Shown here: positions 1 through 8,238 of the stretch, one piece after another
Numbering within the stretch: the first letter of the stretch is position 1
How the letters are laid out: every line of letters begins with the position of its first letter
Assembly: GCA_905194675.1 (NCBI GenBank)
Contig: CAJJTG010000019.1
Location: forward strand, 1-40,467
Source of the DNA: an uncultured Collinsella sp.
Lineage (GTDB): Bacteria > Actinomycetota > Coriobacteriia > Coriobacteriales > Coriobacteriaceae
DNA length: 40,467 nt
Reading direction: 5' to 3'
Made by a program: the position numbers and the translations under genes
The notes under the pieces: generated by a model
What the model saw: only the letters and a program-made list of their open reading frames with translations
What the model was told of the DNA's origin: nothing
Databases searched by the model: none

Positions 1-2
1 AC

Positions 3-380
3 AGGGCCCAGTTTAAGTTCACCGAGAGCGAGCACGCCAGCGACCGCTTCATCCCCGTCTTCGACACTGACAAGAACGCCGACGAGCTGTTTGACTCCGA
101 GGCAAAGTGGAAGGCCAACTCCGGATGGACCGAGAGCGATCCCGTTAAGTACAACGGCAAGACCTGGCGCAGCGCCTACTTTACGCACTCGGGCGGCGTG
201 ACGACCGAGTGCTTCACCGACGTTGACGGCGGCAGCGTGTACGTGCGCATCGACAACGTCGAGGAACACAAGGACGCCGTCGAGACCATGATGAAGTCTC
301 TGGAGTTTGCCGACGACATCGCCGAAGCCAAGACCGAAGCCATGGACGTCAAGCTCGACGATATCAAGATCAAGCGCTAA
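3..380 (+). CDS. 3' end of an unknown protein (partial)
   Basis: An open frame enters from the left edge and runs 125 codons to a TAA at 378-380. The start lies outside the window. The fragment is acidic and soluble-looking, with no membrane segment; it alternates aromatic and charged residues (for example FKFTESEHASDRF and WRSAYFTHSGG) and ends in a Lys/Asp-rich tail (VKLDDIKIKR). Codon use matches the neighbouring genes and a strong intrinsic terminator follows about 70 bases downstream, so it is a real gene end. I do not recognise the family. The mix of WTESD, YNGKTWRSAYF and a final helix would fit the end of an exported or lipoprotein-like protein, but that is only an impression. Confidence 0.6.
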   Translation, partial: RAQFKFTESEHASDRFIPVFDTDKNADELFDSEAKWKANSGWTESDPVKYNGKTWRSAYFTHSGGVTTECFTDVDGGSVYVRIDNVEEHKDAVETMMKSLEFADDIAEAKTEAMDVKLDDIKIKR

Positions 381-450
381 ACGACTGGCGAGCGCAGCGG
401 GAAACACGGGCACAGTGCAAACAAGCGACGGTGCCCCAGCGTTTCGTACT

Positions 451-484
451 AAGGGAGGGCCGGTAAACCGACCCTCCCTTTCTT
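451..484 (+). terminator. Intrinsic terminator after the left-edge gene
   Basis: The arms AAGGGAGGG and CCCTCCCTT, with inner CGGT/ACCG pairing around a two-base loop, form a long hairpin followed by TTTCTT. It closes the gene ending at 380. Confidence 0.85.
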
Positions 485-685
485 ATGCCGGTAGCCGACG
501 AACGCAGGATGCCGGACGCCGAAACCACCCCAAATGTGGCAACGGTACGAAAACGGCAAGCACCCCAACACGTCCACCCGCCGATTTATAGCGCCGCGCG
601 CACAATTTAAGCCGACGCCTTTAAACATCCGGGCAGTATAGTGACCAAAATGAGTGCATAACCGCACCCTGCGAATGGAGGAGTT
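485..685 (+). promoter_or_regulatory. Upstream region of the PI-PLC-like gene
   Basis: This is the rest of the 305-base gap after the first gene. A good -10 hexamer, TATAGT, lies at 637-642, but no clear -35 is visible 17 bases upstream. GGAGG at 677-681 sits close before the ATG at 686. No gene-like frame fits here; the overlapping small frames have no ribosome binding site. Confidence 0.35.
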
Positions 686-3160
686 ATGACCGAACACCAC
701 GCCATCAGTCGCCGAGCGTTTACGCTGGGCCTTGGACTTGCAGCGTTGTCGCCTCTGGCAAGCCTGCCCGAAACCGCCATGCTGGGCATTAGTCCGCGGA
801 CAGCCTTTGCGGACGGCACGGCCGAGTCAGCGGCCACCCTCGACAAGTTCGTCATTCGCCTTCGCCCCGCGGGCTATTTTCGCACCGCGAGCGTCAACGA
901 AGACGGCAACGTCATCGGCAACGTCTGCCACCTGTTTAATGACGGCACGTCCAGCAAGCTCATCCTTGAGCACGTAGGGACCGATGCGGACGGCACAAAC
1001 TGGTATGCCATCCGCACCCTGCTCAATTTCGAAGAGCACAAGAAGACGGGCTACAGCATTTGGTCGGTCGATGGCGACTCGGACAAAGATGGAAAGGTCA
1101 TCCACGTATGGAGTGGCGAGTACGACCATAAGGACAGCCGCGCCTATACGTTCGACCGCCAGTTCGACGGAACTTATATTATTCGAGACCGCATATACAC
1201 GAATAACGGTATTAACTACCTGGCCATAGAATCGAAAGGCAAAGACCAAGACAACAACAAGATTTGCCAAAAGAAATATTCCATTCCGTGGGAGCTCGAG
1301 CTTGTCGGCTACAGCATGGACAAGACCAATGCCACAGTTAGCAGCATCGACTGGACCACGTATAGCAGCTACGTCGACGGACCATGTTGGATGAGCCACG
1401 TCGAAGGCAACAAGTACCTCGACGAGCTGAGCATCCCGGGCACGCACGATTCGGGAACTTGCAGCGTGGACAACGACACCGAACCCCAATCCTCGCAAGC
1501 AAAGTGCCAGCAGGACTACATCCCCACGCAGTTGCTCGAAGGCATTCGCTATTTTGATATCCGACTCGGAAAAGGCAACGACCCCGGCATCGACCATGGA
1601 AGTTGCTACCTGCTCAAAAAAGACGGGCACTTCATGCATCTCTCCGATGTCGTTGGCTACTTCAAAAAGTTTTTGAACGAAAAACCGTCAGAAGCGCTCA
1701 TCATGCTTGTATCCCGAGGCAACAACGAGGCTACTGACGAGAGCCTTACGACGGCTTTCGCCAAGGTTTTGGACGACAACCCCAAACTGTTCTATACGTC
1801 GAGCCGCGTTCCCACGCTGAACGAGGTGCGCGGAAAGATCGTCCTGCTGCGCCGATTTGGACTCGCCGGCGACAGCGTAAGCGGCCACACGTGGGGCCTC
1901 GACCTAACCGAATGGGACAACATAATCGCAGCACACCCCAGCAGCTCCTCTATGTGTCTCGTCCAAAACGCGCAAGGCTTTGAAGCCGCAGGGGAAACAG
2001 GCGACAAAAAAGCCTATTGCACCAAGGTATATGCCCAGGACCATTACGAATGCACCGGAACCGACAAGATCAGCTGGGTCGATATGGCCCTGCAGGAGAC
2101 GGCTAAGCTCACCCGCAACGAGGTAGATGTCGAGGACGATAACGGGGCCAAGGAGCAAGTCCTGGAGCGCTGCTGGTCTATCAACTACACCAGCTGCACG
2201 AATCACAAGCAAGGAAGTAATCCTTTTACCGCAGCACGAGTGGTCAACGAGCATCTGTACAAGAGCCCGTACATCAATCCCAGCGGCATCGAGGATACAA
2301 AGTCAGATTACCTCAAGCACATTGGCATCATCGCATCCGACTTTGTTGATGCGGCGCTGGCGCGAAGCATCTACCAGCGCAATTACGATACGCAGCACAA
2401 GCAGACGGCTTCGTACTACCTCCCAACCCGCATGCGCATGACGTACGGCGACTCGCTGAGCGATGCCTCGCTCCAGGATGGCAAGACCGTTGGCGAGGGC
2501 CATTTCCGCCTTGTCGACAGCAGCAACGTACTCAACGTGGCGGCTTCGGGCCATACGTTTACCATCGAATATGTGGATGTCGACGCCTTGGGCAACGAGA
2601 CCGTTACGGAGCTGCGGGGTCATGTGCCCATCGATATCGATCCACGCGCGCTGACGCCCCATTTTGAGGGGCTCGAAGGCCTTAAGGCCGGCGAAGACGT
2701 GCGCGCCAAGATTGCGGCATCACTCGAGGGCAAGCTCGAAACCGATGCCTGCACGGCCCAGCTCGAGTTTGTGCACGACGCGGACGGCGCTCCGGGCACG
2801 GCAATGGCCGAGGGCGAAACATTTGCCGCAGGGACGTACTGGGTGCGCGCGAAAGGCCTTTTGGGCGACGCGGCACAGAACTACACGCTCGCCAGCGATG
2901 GAGCAGCAAGCTTTACCGTAGCGGCCTCGAGCAGTGCAGGCGGCACCGGCAGCGGCACGGGTTCCAACGCAGGCGGCGCCGACAAGAACGGCGGCGGCAA
3001 CAAGAGCGACCAGGGCAAGAGCTCGGGCGGAAAACTCGCCGACACGGGCGACGGCTCCGGCATTGCCGCCGGGCTCGCCGCTGCCGCCGTGGCGACAACG
3101 GTCGCTGGCGCGGCAATGCTTACCAATGACCGCGAAAGCAACGAAGGCGCTAGCGAATAG
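686..3160 (+). CDS. Tat-exported, wall-anchored PI-PLC X-domain protein
   Basis: This 824-residue surface protein is likely a phosphatidylinositol-specific phospholipase C or related phosphodiesterase. The N-terminus has a twin-arginine signal (SRRAFTLGLGLAAL), giving Tat export. Residues about 50-215 form a beta-rich domain, possibly a beta-trefoil/lectin-like module. The X-domain follows: SIPGTHDSG carries the first catalytic His (H254), YFDIRLG the Arg (R293), and DHGS the second His (H304), in the spacing of bacterial PI-PLC. Residues about 590-755 look like Ig-like or MBG repeats. A Gly/Ser-rich linker leads to LADTG (784-788), a hydrophobic helix and a short polar tail. LAxTG is the motif preferred by actinobacterial class E sortases. 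Bacterial PI-PLCs cleave PI and GPI anchors; the substrate here is unknown. GGAGG precedes the ATG and a terminator follows. Confidence 0.8.
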   Translation: MTEHHAISRRAFTLGLGLAALSPLASLPETAMLGISPRTAFADGTAESAATLDKFVIRLRPAGYFRTASVNEDGNVIGNVCHLFNDGTSSKLILEHVGTDADGTNWYAIRTLLNFEEHKKTGYSIWSVDGDSDKDGKVIHVWSGEYDHKDSRAYTFDRQFDGTYIIRDRIYTNNGINYLAIESKGKDQDNNKICQKKYSIPWELELVGYSMDKTNATVSSIDWTTYSSYVDGPCWMSHVEGNKYLDELSIPGTHDSGTCSVDNDTEPQSSQAKCQQDYIPTQLLEGIRYFDIRLGKGNDPGIDHGSCYLLKKDGHFMHLSDVVGYFKKFLNEKPSEALIMLVSRGNNEATDESLTTAFAKVLDDNPKLFYTSSRVPTLNEVRGKIVLLRRFGLAGDSVSGHTWGLDLTEWDNIIAAHPSSSSMCLVQNAQGFEAAGETGDKKAYCTKVYAQDHYECTGTDKISWVDMALQETAKLTRNEVDVEDDNGAKEQVLERCWSINYTSCTNHKQGSNPFTAARVVNEHLYKSPYINPSGIEDTKSDYLKHIGIIASDFVDAALARSIYQRNYDTQHKQTASYYLPTRMRMTYGDSLSDASLQDGKTVGEGHFRLVDSSNVLNVAASGHTFTIEYVDVDALGNETVTELRGHVPIDIDPRALTPHFEGLEGLKAGEDVRAKIAASLEGKLETDACTAQLEFVHDADGAPGTAMAEGETFAAGTYWVRAKGLLGDAAQNYTLASDGAASFTVAASSSAGGTGSGTGSNAGGADKNGGGNKSDQGKSSGGKLADTGDGSGIAAGLAAAAVATTVAGAAMLTNDRESNEGASE

Positions 3161-3192
3161 GCAAGCCGGCTTTCAGACGCATCGGCTCAATC

Positions 3193-3227
3193 AGGGGCGC
3201 AGGATACCGTTCTTCGCCCCTATTTTT
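3193..3227 (+). terminator. Intrinsic terminator of the PI-PLC-like gene
   Basis: AGGGGCG pairs with CGCCCCT across a 15-base loop, followed by ATTTTT. It lies 33 bases after the stop codon. Confidence 0.8.
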
Positions 3228-3428
3228 GTCATGAAGGAGTAGCAAAGCGTTGTTGTCCATGCGTGTCACTCCCGTGGGGCTCGATAAAACTGTCTCTAAT
3301 GCCACATTTTAGTCACCGCAAGGCTCCCATGCGAAGGTGCCAGACAGCACGGCAATTTATGTCCGCGCGAGGCTTTAAACTAAATGCGATATAGATGCAT
3401 TCCACAAGAGGAAAGTGGGGCGACAGTG

Positions 3429-4478
3429 ATGGGCGAACTGGTAAACCGTGGAGAATCGGCAATCGTGCCCGAAGGTTTTTACAAGCAGGTCTCCTCGATT
3501 CTCAACGCCGCTCGCGACAAGGCCTATACCGCCGTTAACTTTGCGATGGTTGAGGCGTATTGGGAGATCGGCAAGAGCATTGTTGATGAGCAGGGCGGAG
3601 AGGAGCGTGCCAAGTATGGAGAGGCCCTGCTCAAGGCCCTCGCAATCAGACTTACCAAGGATTTTGGTAAGGGTTTTGAAGCAAGGGAGCTGCGCAAAAT
3701 GCGTCAGTTCTATCTTGCATTTCCAATTCGGGACTCACTGCGTCCCGAATTGAGCTGGACACATTACCGCAGGTTAATACGCATTCCTGACCCCGAAGCT
3801 CGCACCTGGTACATGAACGAATGTGCCGATTCTCGCTGGAGCACGCGTCAGCTCGAGCGCCAGATCAACACCATGTTCCGCGAGCGCCTGCTTGCCAGCA
3901 AGGACAAGGAGGCCGTCACCCAGGAAATCCAAAAGAGCGCCCCGGCTCGTCGCCCCGAGGATATCATCCGCGACCCATATGTACTGGAGTTTTTAGGTTT
4001 CTCGGACGATACTGCGTTTCGCGAGAGCGATCTAGAGCAGGCGCTCATCACACATCTTCAGAAGTTCCTGCTGGAGCTTGGCCGTGGTTTCGCTTTCGAG
4101 GCGCGCCAAAGGCGCATCACCTTTGATGGGCGCCATTTCTATATTGACCTTGTGTTTTACAACTATCTGATGCGCTGCTTCGTGCTCATCGACCTTAAGA
4201 CGGACGATCTTACGCACCAGGACCTGGGCCAGATGCAAATGTATGTGAACTACTACACGCGCGAGCTCATGAACGAAGGCGACAATCCGCCCATAGGCAT
4301 CGTGCTCTGCGCGGACAAAAGCGATTCGATCGTCGAGTACACGCTGCCCGAAGACAACGACCAGGTGTTTGCCGCCAAATACCTGCCGTATCTTCCAAGC
4401 AAGGAAGAGCTGGCGCGCGAGCTGAGTGCCGAGTACCGCGCCATCAACGAAGCGACTAATGGCGAAGCGCAAGGGTAG
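3429..4478 (+). CDS. DUF1016 (YhcG) family PD-(D/E)XK nuclease
   Basis: This 349-residue protein is of the YhcG/DUF1016 family. The N-terminal helical half (AYTAVNFAMVEAYWEIGKSI, then WTHYRRLIRI) matches the YhcG_N domain. The C-terminal half is the nuclease domain: FYIDLVFYN supplies D240 and VLIDLKT supplies D255 and K257, a D-x14-DxK arrangement. The frame is open from an ATG at 3384, but I place the start at 3429 (or GTG 3426), where GAGGAAAG lies 9-11 bases upstream; the extra 15 residues have no binding site. The family is often found with restriction systems or other defence genes, and its substrates are poorly known. Here it is followed after 63 bases by an ADP-ribosylglycohydrolase in the same direction. 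The family call is firm; the biological role is open. Confidence 0.85.
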   Translation: MGELVNRGESAIVPEGFYKQVSSILNAARDKAYTAVNFAMVEAYWEIGKSIVDEQGGEERAKYGEALLKALAIRLTKDFGKGFEARELRKMRQFYLAFPIRDSLRPELSWTHYRRLIRIPDPEARTWYMNECADSRWSTRQLERQINTMFRERLLASKDKEAVTQEIQKSAPARRPEDIIRDPYVLEFLGFSDDTAFRESDLEQALITHLQKFLLELGRGFAFEARQRRITFDGRHFYIDLVFYNYLMRCFVLIDLKTDDLTHQDLGQMQMYVNYYTRELMNEGDNPPIGIVLCADKSDSIVEYTLPEDNDQVFAAKYLPYLPSKEELARELSAEYRAINEATNGEAQG

Positions 4479-4541
4479 CGGCACGTTGCGACCGATACCC
4501 CCGACGGCGCTCCACATCACCCGGGATAAGAGGAGCTTTCC

Positions 4542-5330
4542 ATGACAGACAGACCGAAAACAACACTGCGCGACTGCATCTATGGGCTTGCCGTCGGTGA
4601 CGCGCTGGGCGTTCCCTACGAGTTCAGGCCCCACGGTACGTTCGAATGCACGGACATGATCGGCTACGGCACGCATGGGCAACCCGCCGGCACCTGGAGC
4701 GACGACACATCTATGACGCTTGCTACCTGCGACTCGATTAGGGAGCTCGGGCACATCGACACCGCGGACATGCGCGACAAGTTCGTAAGCTGGATTGCCC
4801 GTGGCGAGTATACGATCGACGGCGTTTTCGATTACGGCGGTACGACCGCCCGCGCCCTGCGCACCGGCAAAGGAGGCTCCGGCGAGCGCGACAACGGCAA
4901 CGGATCGCTCATGCGCATCGCTCCCCTGGCGTTCACCGATGCGACAGACGAAGAGGTCAGCAAGGTCTCCGCGATTACGCACGCCCACAGAACGTCGACC
5001 GACGCATGCATCATATTTGTCGAGCTGATGAGGGATGTGATGAACGACGTGCTCCCCTCGTGGGCGCTCCATCTGAAAGGCGTGCCTGAGCAGGAGATCA
5101 GGTCGGGTGGCTTCGTGCGCGACACGCTTAAGGCAGCCACCTGGTGTTTCGTCAACACTAACAGCTACGAAGATTGCGTGCTTGCCGCCGTCAACCTAGG
5201 CGACGACACCGACACCACCGCAGCCGTCGCCGGCGCCCTCGCCGGCACGGCATACGGTCTCAAAGCCATCCCACAGGAGTGGATCGACACTCTGCGCGGC
5301 AAAGAGCTGATTGAGAGCTGCCTGTTTTAA
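4542..5330 (+). CDS. ADP-ribosylglycohydrolase (DraG family)
   Basis: The 262-residue product removes ADP-ribose from modified proteins or other targets, using two divalent metals. It shows the family hallmarks: LAVGDALGVPYEF at the N-terminus, GTWSDDTSM with metal ligands D54, D55 and T56, and the C-terminal GDDTDTTAAVAG with D221, D222 and D224. Length is close to DraG and TRI1-type hydrolases. AAGAGGAG lies before the ATG. It is downstream of and co-directional with the DUF1016 nuclease gene and 32 bases upstream of a 73-codon gene, so the three may be one transcript. No ADP-ribosyltransferase is visible in the window, so the partner enzyme or target is unknown. The enzyme family is certain; the cellular target is inference only. 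Confidence 0.92.
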   Translation: MTDRPKTTLRDCIYGLAVGDALGVPYEFRPHGTFECTDMIGYGTHGQPAGTWSDDTSMTLATCDSIRELGHIDTADMRDKFVSWIARGEYTIDGVFDYGGTTARALRTGKGGSGERDNGNGSLMRIAPLAFTDATDEEVSKVSAITHAHRTSTDACIIFVELMRDVMNDVLPSWALHLKGVPEQEIRSGGFVRDTLKAATWCFVNTNSYEDCVLAAVNLGDDTDTTAAVAGALAGTAYGLKAIPQEWIDTLRGKELIESCLF

Positions 5331-5362
5331 GGCGCCATTCAAGAAATAAGGCAGGAGGCATC

Positions 5363-5584
5363 ATGGAGAGGAAGATCGCAAATATAGACGAGTTCCAAGT
5401 GGACGAAAACGGGATTCCGCTATTTCCAGTAGGACTGAAGGAGGAAGCCAGCCTCTATGTCCTCCCCGACGGGCGTTACCTCCCCTGCGGGGTCTACAGG
5501 ACCGCGGACGGCGGTTCGATCATTTATGAGCCATCCGAACTAAGCTTCTTCGGGCAGATGCTTGCTCAATTCAAAGAGAACTAG
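5363..5584 (+). CDS. Small orphan protein, 73 residues
   Basis: A short acidic soluble protein with an excellent ribosome binding site (GGAGG six bases before the ATG). The sequence has two beta-hairpin-like stretches, SLYVLPDGRYLPCGVYRT and GSIIYEPSEL, and ends with an amphipathic helix (FFGQMLAQFKEN). It contains one cysteine and no membrane segment. I do not recognise the family. It begins 32 bases after the ADP-ribosylglycohydrolase stop and shares its strand, so co-expression is likely; it could be an accessory or regulatory partner, but nothing in the sequence proves this. Confidence 0.65.
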   Translation: MERKIANIDEFQVDENGIPLFPVGLKEEASLYVLPDGRYLPCGVYRTADGGSIIYEPSELSFFGQMLAQFKEN

Positions 5585-5727
5585 AGGCTTGATTGCCCGT
5601 TAGATCGACACTGCTCCAAGCCATGGGGCGGGTAGGATGTCTCCCGCCGCGGCCTGTGAGGTAGAATTACGACTGCCGCGGAATCCGCCTGCGGGCAACG
5701 CTCCGATCTCCGATTGGGGTGAAGCCT

Positions 5728-5820
5728 ATGAACTTGTTTCTTGAAATCCTGCACCTCTCGATGTATGTAACCGGCATCGTCCGGAACCTCTACTCGATCT
5801 GGCGGGAATATAAGCAGTAA
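5728..5820 (+). CDS. 30-residue membrane peptide, type I toxin-like
   Basis: The frame encodes 30 residues: a short N-terminus, a hydrophobic segment (LFLEILHLSMYVTGIVRNLY) and a charged tail (IWREYKQ). The pattern GIVxxLYxxW plus a basic end resembles Fst/Ldr-type type I toxins, which are about 30 residues with one membrane helix. The Pro often present in those helices is missing. A weak GGGGTGA sequence precedes the ATG, and a GC-rich hairpin at 5843-5868 follows 22 bases after the stop, giving a compact stand-alone unit. No antisense promoter could be named with confidence. It could also be a chance frame or another kind of small membrane peptide. Confidence 0.4.
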   Translation: MNLFLEILHLSMYVTGIVRNLYSIWREYKQ

Positions 5821-5842
5821 CGGATAGCGAAGGGAGTCATGC

Positions 5843-5870
5843 AAAGGGCCGGTCGCACCCGGCCCTTTAG
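5843..5870 (+). terminator. Hairpin terminator after the small peptide
   Basis: AAAGGGCCGG and CCGGCCCTTT form a ten-base-pair perfect stem with a six-base loop. The A and T ends make it able to work in both directions, although the T-run is short (TTTAG). Confidence 0.6.
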
Positions 5871-6097
5871 ACGATAGTACCTGCGTTGCCCGCGCTTCCA
5901 AAGTTGACCGACTGAGGAGCGGGTTCCGCGGCACATCCTGATTTTACCCAGTGGCAAGGCTCTTTTACAGCCGTTCCACCGTTTATTTACATCCGCCAAT
6001 CAAGACGAGGCTACTACGCACCTTTATTACACACGATGTTTTCAGCCTGGTATAACCAAGTTCAATAATAGAATGCAAATCCAACCATCGTGTCTGA
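5871..6097. other. Intergenic stretch without recognised gene
   Basis: AT-richer than its surroundings, lying between the small peptide hairpin and the stop of the minus-strand SHOCT gene. CATCGTG/CACGATG repeats occur far apart near 6038 and 6086, but no clear gene, terminator or RNA was seen. Confidence 0.4.
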
Positions 6098-6566
6098 TTA
6101 CGAAAGGATTTTTGCCTTTTCTGCAGCAAACTCTTCCTCGGTAAGTACTCCACTCTCACGCAGTGCTGCAAGCCTCTCAAGCCTTGCAACTACATCAACC
6201 ACTATCCGCCAGCGTCTCAATAGTCTGTGAAACCTGCGGATACCGCTCAAGCTCCTTCGATAGGGCATCGACTATCTCGGCAATATTCTTTGCATTTTTG
6301 CCCCCGTTTAATACGTTTGCCCTGACCTTAGATGACGACTTGACAGTAACGCCAGATCCGCTTTCAACTGGAACAACCGAAATACCGATATTTTCGCCCC
6401 AAGACCAAAGGCTCATACCAATCTCGGCTGCAACTGTTCTTGTTGTGGGCGATGCACTATCAACTTTTACTTTAGGCAGCTTTTCCATAGCTGCCTTCAA
6501 GGCATTAAACGTGTCGTCAGGAGAATACGGTACCTGAAGCTGAAGCTGCTGATCCGCAAAACCCAT
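6098..6566 (-). pseudogene. SHOCT-domain protein gene split by a frameshift
   Basis: The start ATG at 6564-6566 has a strong GGAGG seven bases upstream. The first frame gives 123 residues of an alpha/beta domain (MGFADQQLQLQVPYSPDDTF onward) and stops at a TGA at 6195-6197. In the +1 frame translation continues without a break through a helix to ARLERLAALRESGVLTEEEF and ends at a TAA at 6098-6100. That second part is a textbook SHOCT motif, a short C-terminal oligomerisation element. Removing one base near 6202 restores a single frame of about 155 codons. A disabling indel, a sequencing error or +1 recoding at GGT-TGA would all explain it. The gene follows the double zinc-ribbon gene on the same strand, 116 bases downstream. 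The function of the N-terminal domain is unknown. Confidence 0.75.
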
Positions 6567-6682
6567 AATCTGGCCTCCGCTTCTTACAAGATTAAGGCTA
6601 TCGGCAATGGTAGCACGTTCCCAGCAGTCTTAAATTCGTCTCATGACCTTGCGATGCAGCCCGACGCCCCGGCTCCGCTTCC

Positions 6683-8020
6683 CTACTTCCCAAAGATCGC
6701 AGCGAACAATCCCTTGCGCTTGGGTTTTTCTTCTCGGTAGGAACCCTCGGCAGCCGCTGCCACCTGACGTGGCTGCTCGTCGCCTCCACGGCGCACAATT
6801 TGGTACAGGAATGGCGATTTGATGTATTTGACCTCGACGGGCGTGGCGTGAACGGTGCTTTCGCCGGACAGATGCAGGCTCGGATTGAGCGGCGCCACAA
6901 TATGCGTCTCGCGCTTGTCGCTAAACACCACCGCCGCCGCACGGCCCGTCTGGCCGTTCACGGCAATGCGCACCTGCTCGCCATTACGTCCATCCGACGC
7001 GGGACGATCGACAAAGTAGACCGGCACCATAACCAGGCCGTCCTTGTGCTTGCGGGCCTTGCGCGCCCAGGTGCGGATGCTCTTTTTATTGAGCCCCAGG
7101 AAAGTCTCGGCATCGTTGCCGACAATGTCGAGCGCCAGCTTGTCAATGACCACCTGGTCCTTGGTGGACGCATCGACGGAGACAACGCGGAAGTCGCCTT
7201 CCTGCATGGCCGGGTCGAACGACCCAACCTTGGCAAAGTCCCATGGCTCCAGAATGCCCATAAGGCGAACGTCCAGGTAGTTTGCCCTGGGATATGCCCA
7301 GTCGAGCACCTCGTAGTACACCAGGGTCTCCTTGCTCAGGCCCTTGCCCGGGAAGGACGCCATCATGCGCAGGTCCGCGAGCGCCATGGGGAAGTAGAAG
7401 AGCATCATGTCGTTTTGAATCGCGTCTTCCACATCGTGACCGGCAAAGGCGTCTGGATATCGGCGCACCAGCTCAAGCGCATTGGCGCGCGCCTGCTGCG
7501 GCGTTATCTCGCAGGGAATACCCTGCTCGGGCACATATTCCGCACCAACGCCCATGGTCAGGCGCTTGCTAAACGTCCCCGGCTTGAGCAGGTCGGCGAC
7601 ACCGATCTTGTTGCCGCAGGACGGGCACTCAAACACGCGCTGGGTCGACTCGCCCTCAAAGGACGCTCCGCAGAAGGGACAGGGGATGCTCACGTGCGTG
7701 GCCTCTTGGAACTCCTGGGCCGTGCCGCGGTCTTCCCACAGCAGATGCTCCAGAACCGACTGATTGCGCCAGTGCTCATTAAAGAAATACCAGTCGGGGT
7801 CCACCGGGCGCTCGAGCTGCGACACATGCGTGAGCTTAAGCAGCCCATCGACAACCGTCAGTGGCGTATGGCGAATGCCCAGGGCGCTCTTGGGCTCCCC
7901 CGCATCGGCCTGCCACGGAACGACCGTGCCGCAATAGGCGCACTCAAAGCTGCGTTTAGCCTGGTGTGAGTACATAGGGCCGCCGCAGTTTTGGCATTTA
8001 ATGGCAAACATCTCGTCCAT
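6683..8020 (-). CDS. Double zinc-ribbon protein of unknown function
   Basis: A 445-residue soluble protein with two treble-clef or TFIIB-like zinc ribbons near its N-terminus: CQNC/CAYC (C9, C12, C27, C30) and CPFC/CPSC (C114, C117, C132, C135). The long remainder (about 140-420) has mixed alpha/beta character with Trp-rich segments (DWAYPRANYLDVRL, KSIRTWARKARKH) and no motif I recognise. The C-terminus is a basic, Lys/Arg-rich tail ending GLFAAIFGK, which could be a short amphipathic membrane or protein contact. AGGAGG lies eight bases before the ATG. It is divergent from the CDF transporter gene. Annotation as a TFIIB-type zinc-ribbon protein would be structural only; nucleic-acid or protein binding is an inference from the ribbons. 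Confidence 0.75.
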   Translation of the reverse strand: MDEMFAIKCQNCGGPMYSHQAKRSFECAYCGTVVPWQADAGEPKSALGIRHTPLTVVDGLLKLTHVSQLERPVDPDWYFFNEHWRNQSVLEHLLWEDRGTAQEFQEATHVSIPCPFCGASFEGESTQRVFECPSCGNKIGVADLLKPGTFSKRLTMGVGAEYVPEQGIPCEITPQQARANALELVRRYPDAFAGHDVEDAIQNDMMLFYFPMALADLRMMASFPGKGLSKETLVYYEVLDWAYPRANYLDVRLMGILEPWDFAKVGSFDPAMQEGDFRVVSVDASTKDQVVIDKLALDIVGNDAETFLGLNKKSIRTWARKARKHKDGLVMVPVYFVDRPASDGRNGEQVRIAVNGQTGRAAAVVFSDKRETHIVAPLNPSLHLSGESTVHATPVEVKYIKSPFLYQIVRRGGDEQPRQVAAAAEGSYREEKPKRKGLFAAIFGK

Positions 8021-8049
8021 GAATACGTCCTCCTTTGCACTGGGGCTGT

Positions 8050-8066
8050 CGACATTAAGTATGTCG
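8050..8066. promoter_or_regulatory. Palindrome in the divergent promoter region
   Basis: CGACAT-TAAGT-ATGTCG is a perfect six-base inverted repeat with a five-base spacer, between the start of the zinc-ribbon gene and the CDF exporter gene. A candidate -10 (TACACT) for the exporter is at 8200-8205. An operator is possible; the regulator is unknown. Confidence 0.35.
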
Positions 8067-8238
8067 GGCAGGTAAGCACGTGCCCATACCCATGTGGCCC
8101 AAAATCGAGCACCCAGGCAGACGAGAAGGCTCGCTCGTTAGCACCGGCAGACCATTGCTGCATTTTCTGAGCATCGGTGCACAGCGCCTCCGCGCGAGCT
8201 ACACTATCCCCTTAAACATGATTGTGAGGACGACCGCT

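Noticed and set aside
5581..5934. 117-codon minus-strand frame
   Set aside because: No ribosome binding site and it covers the hairpin and small peptide; composition is that of a shadow frame.
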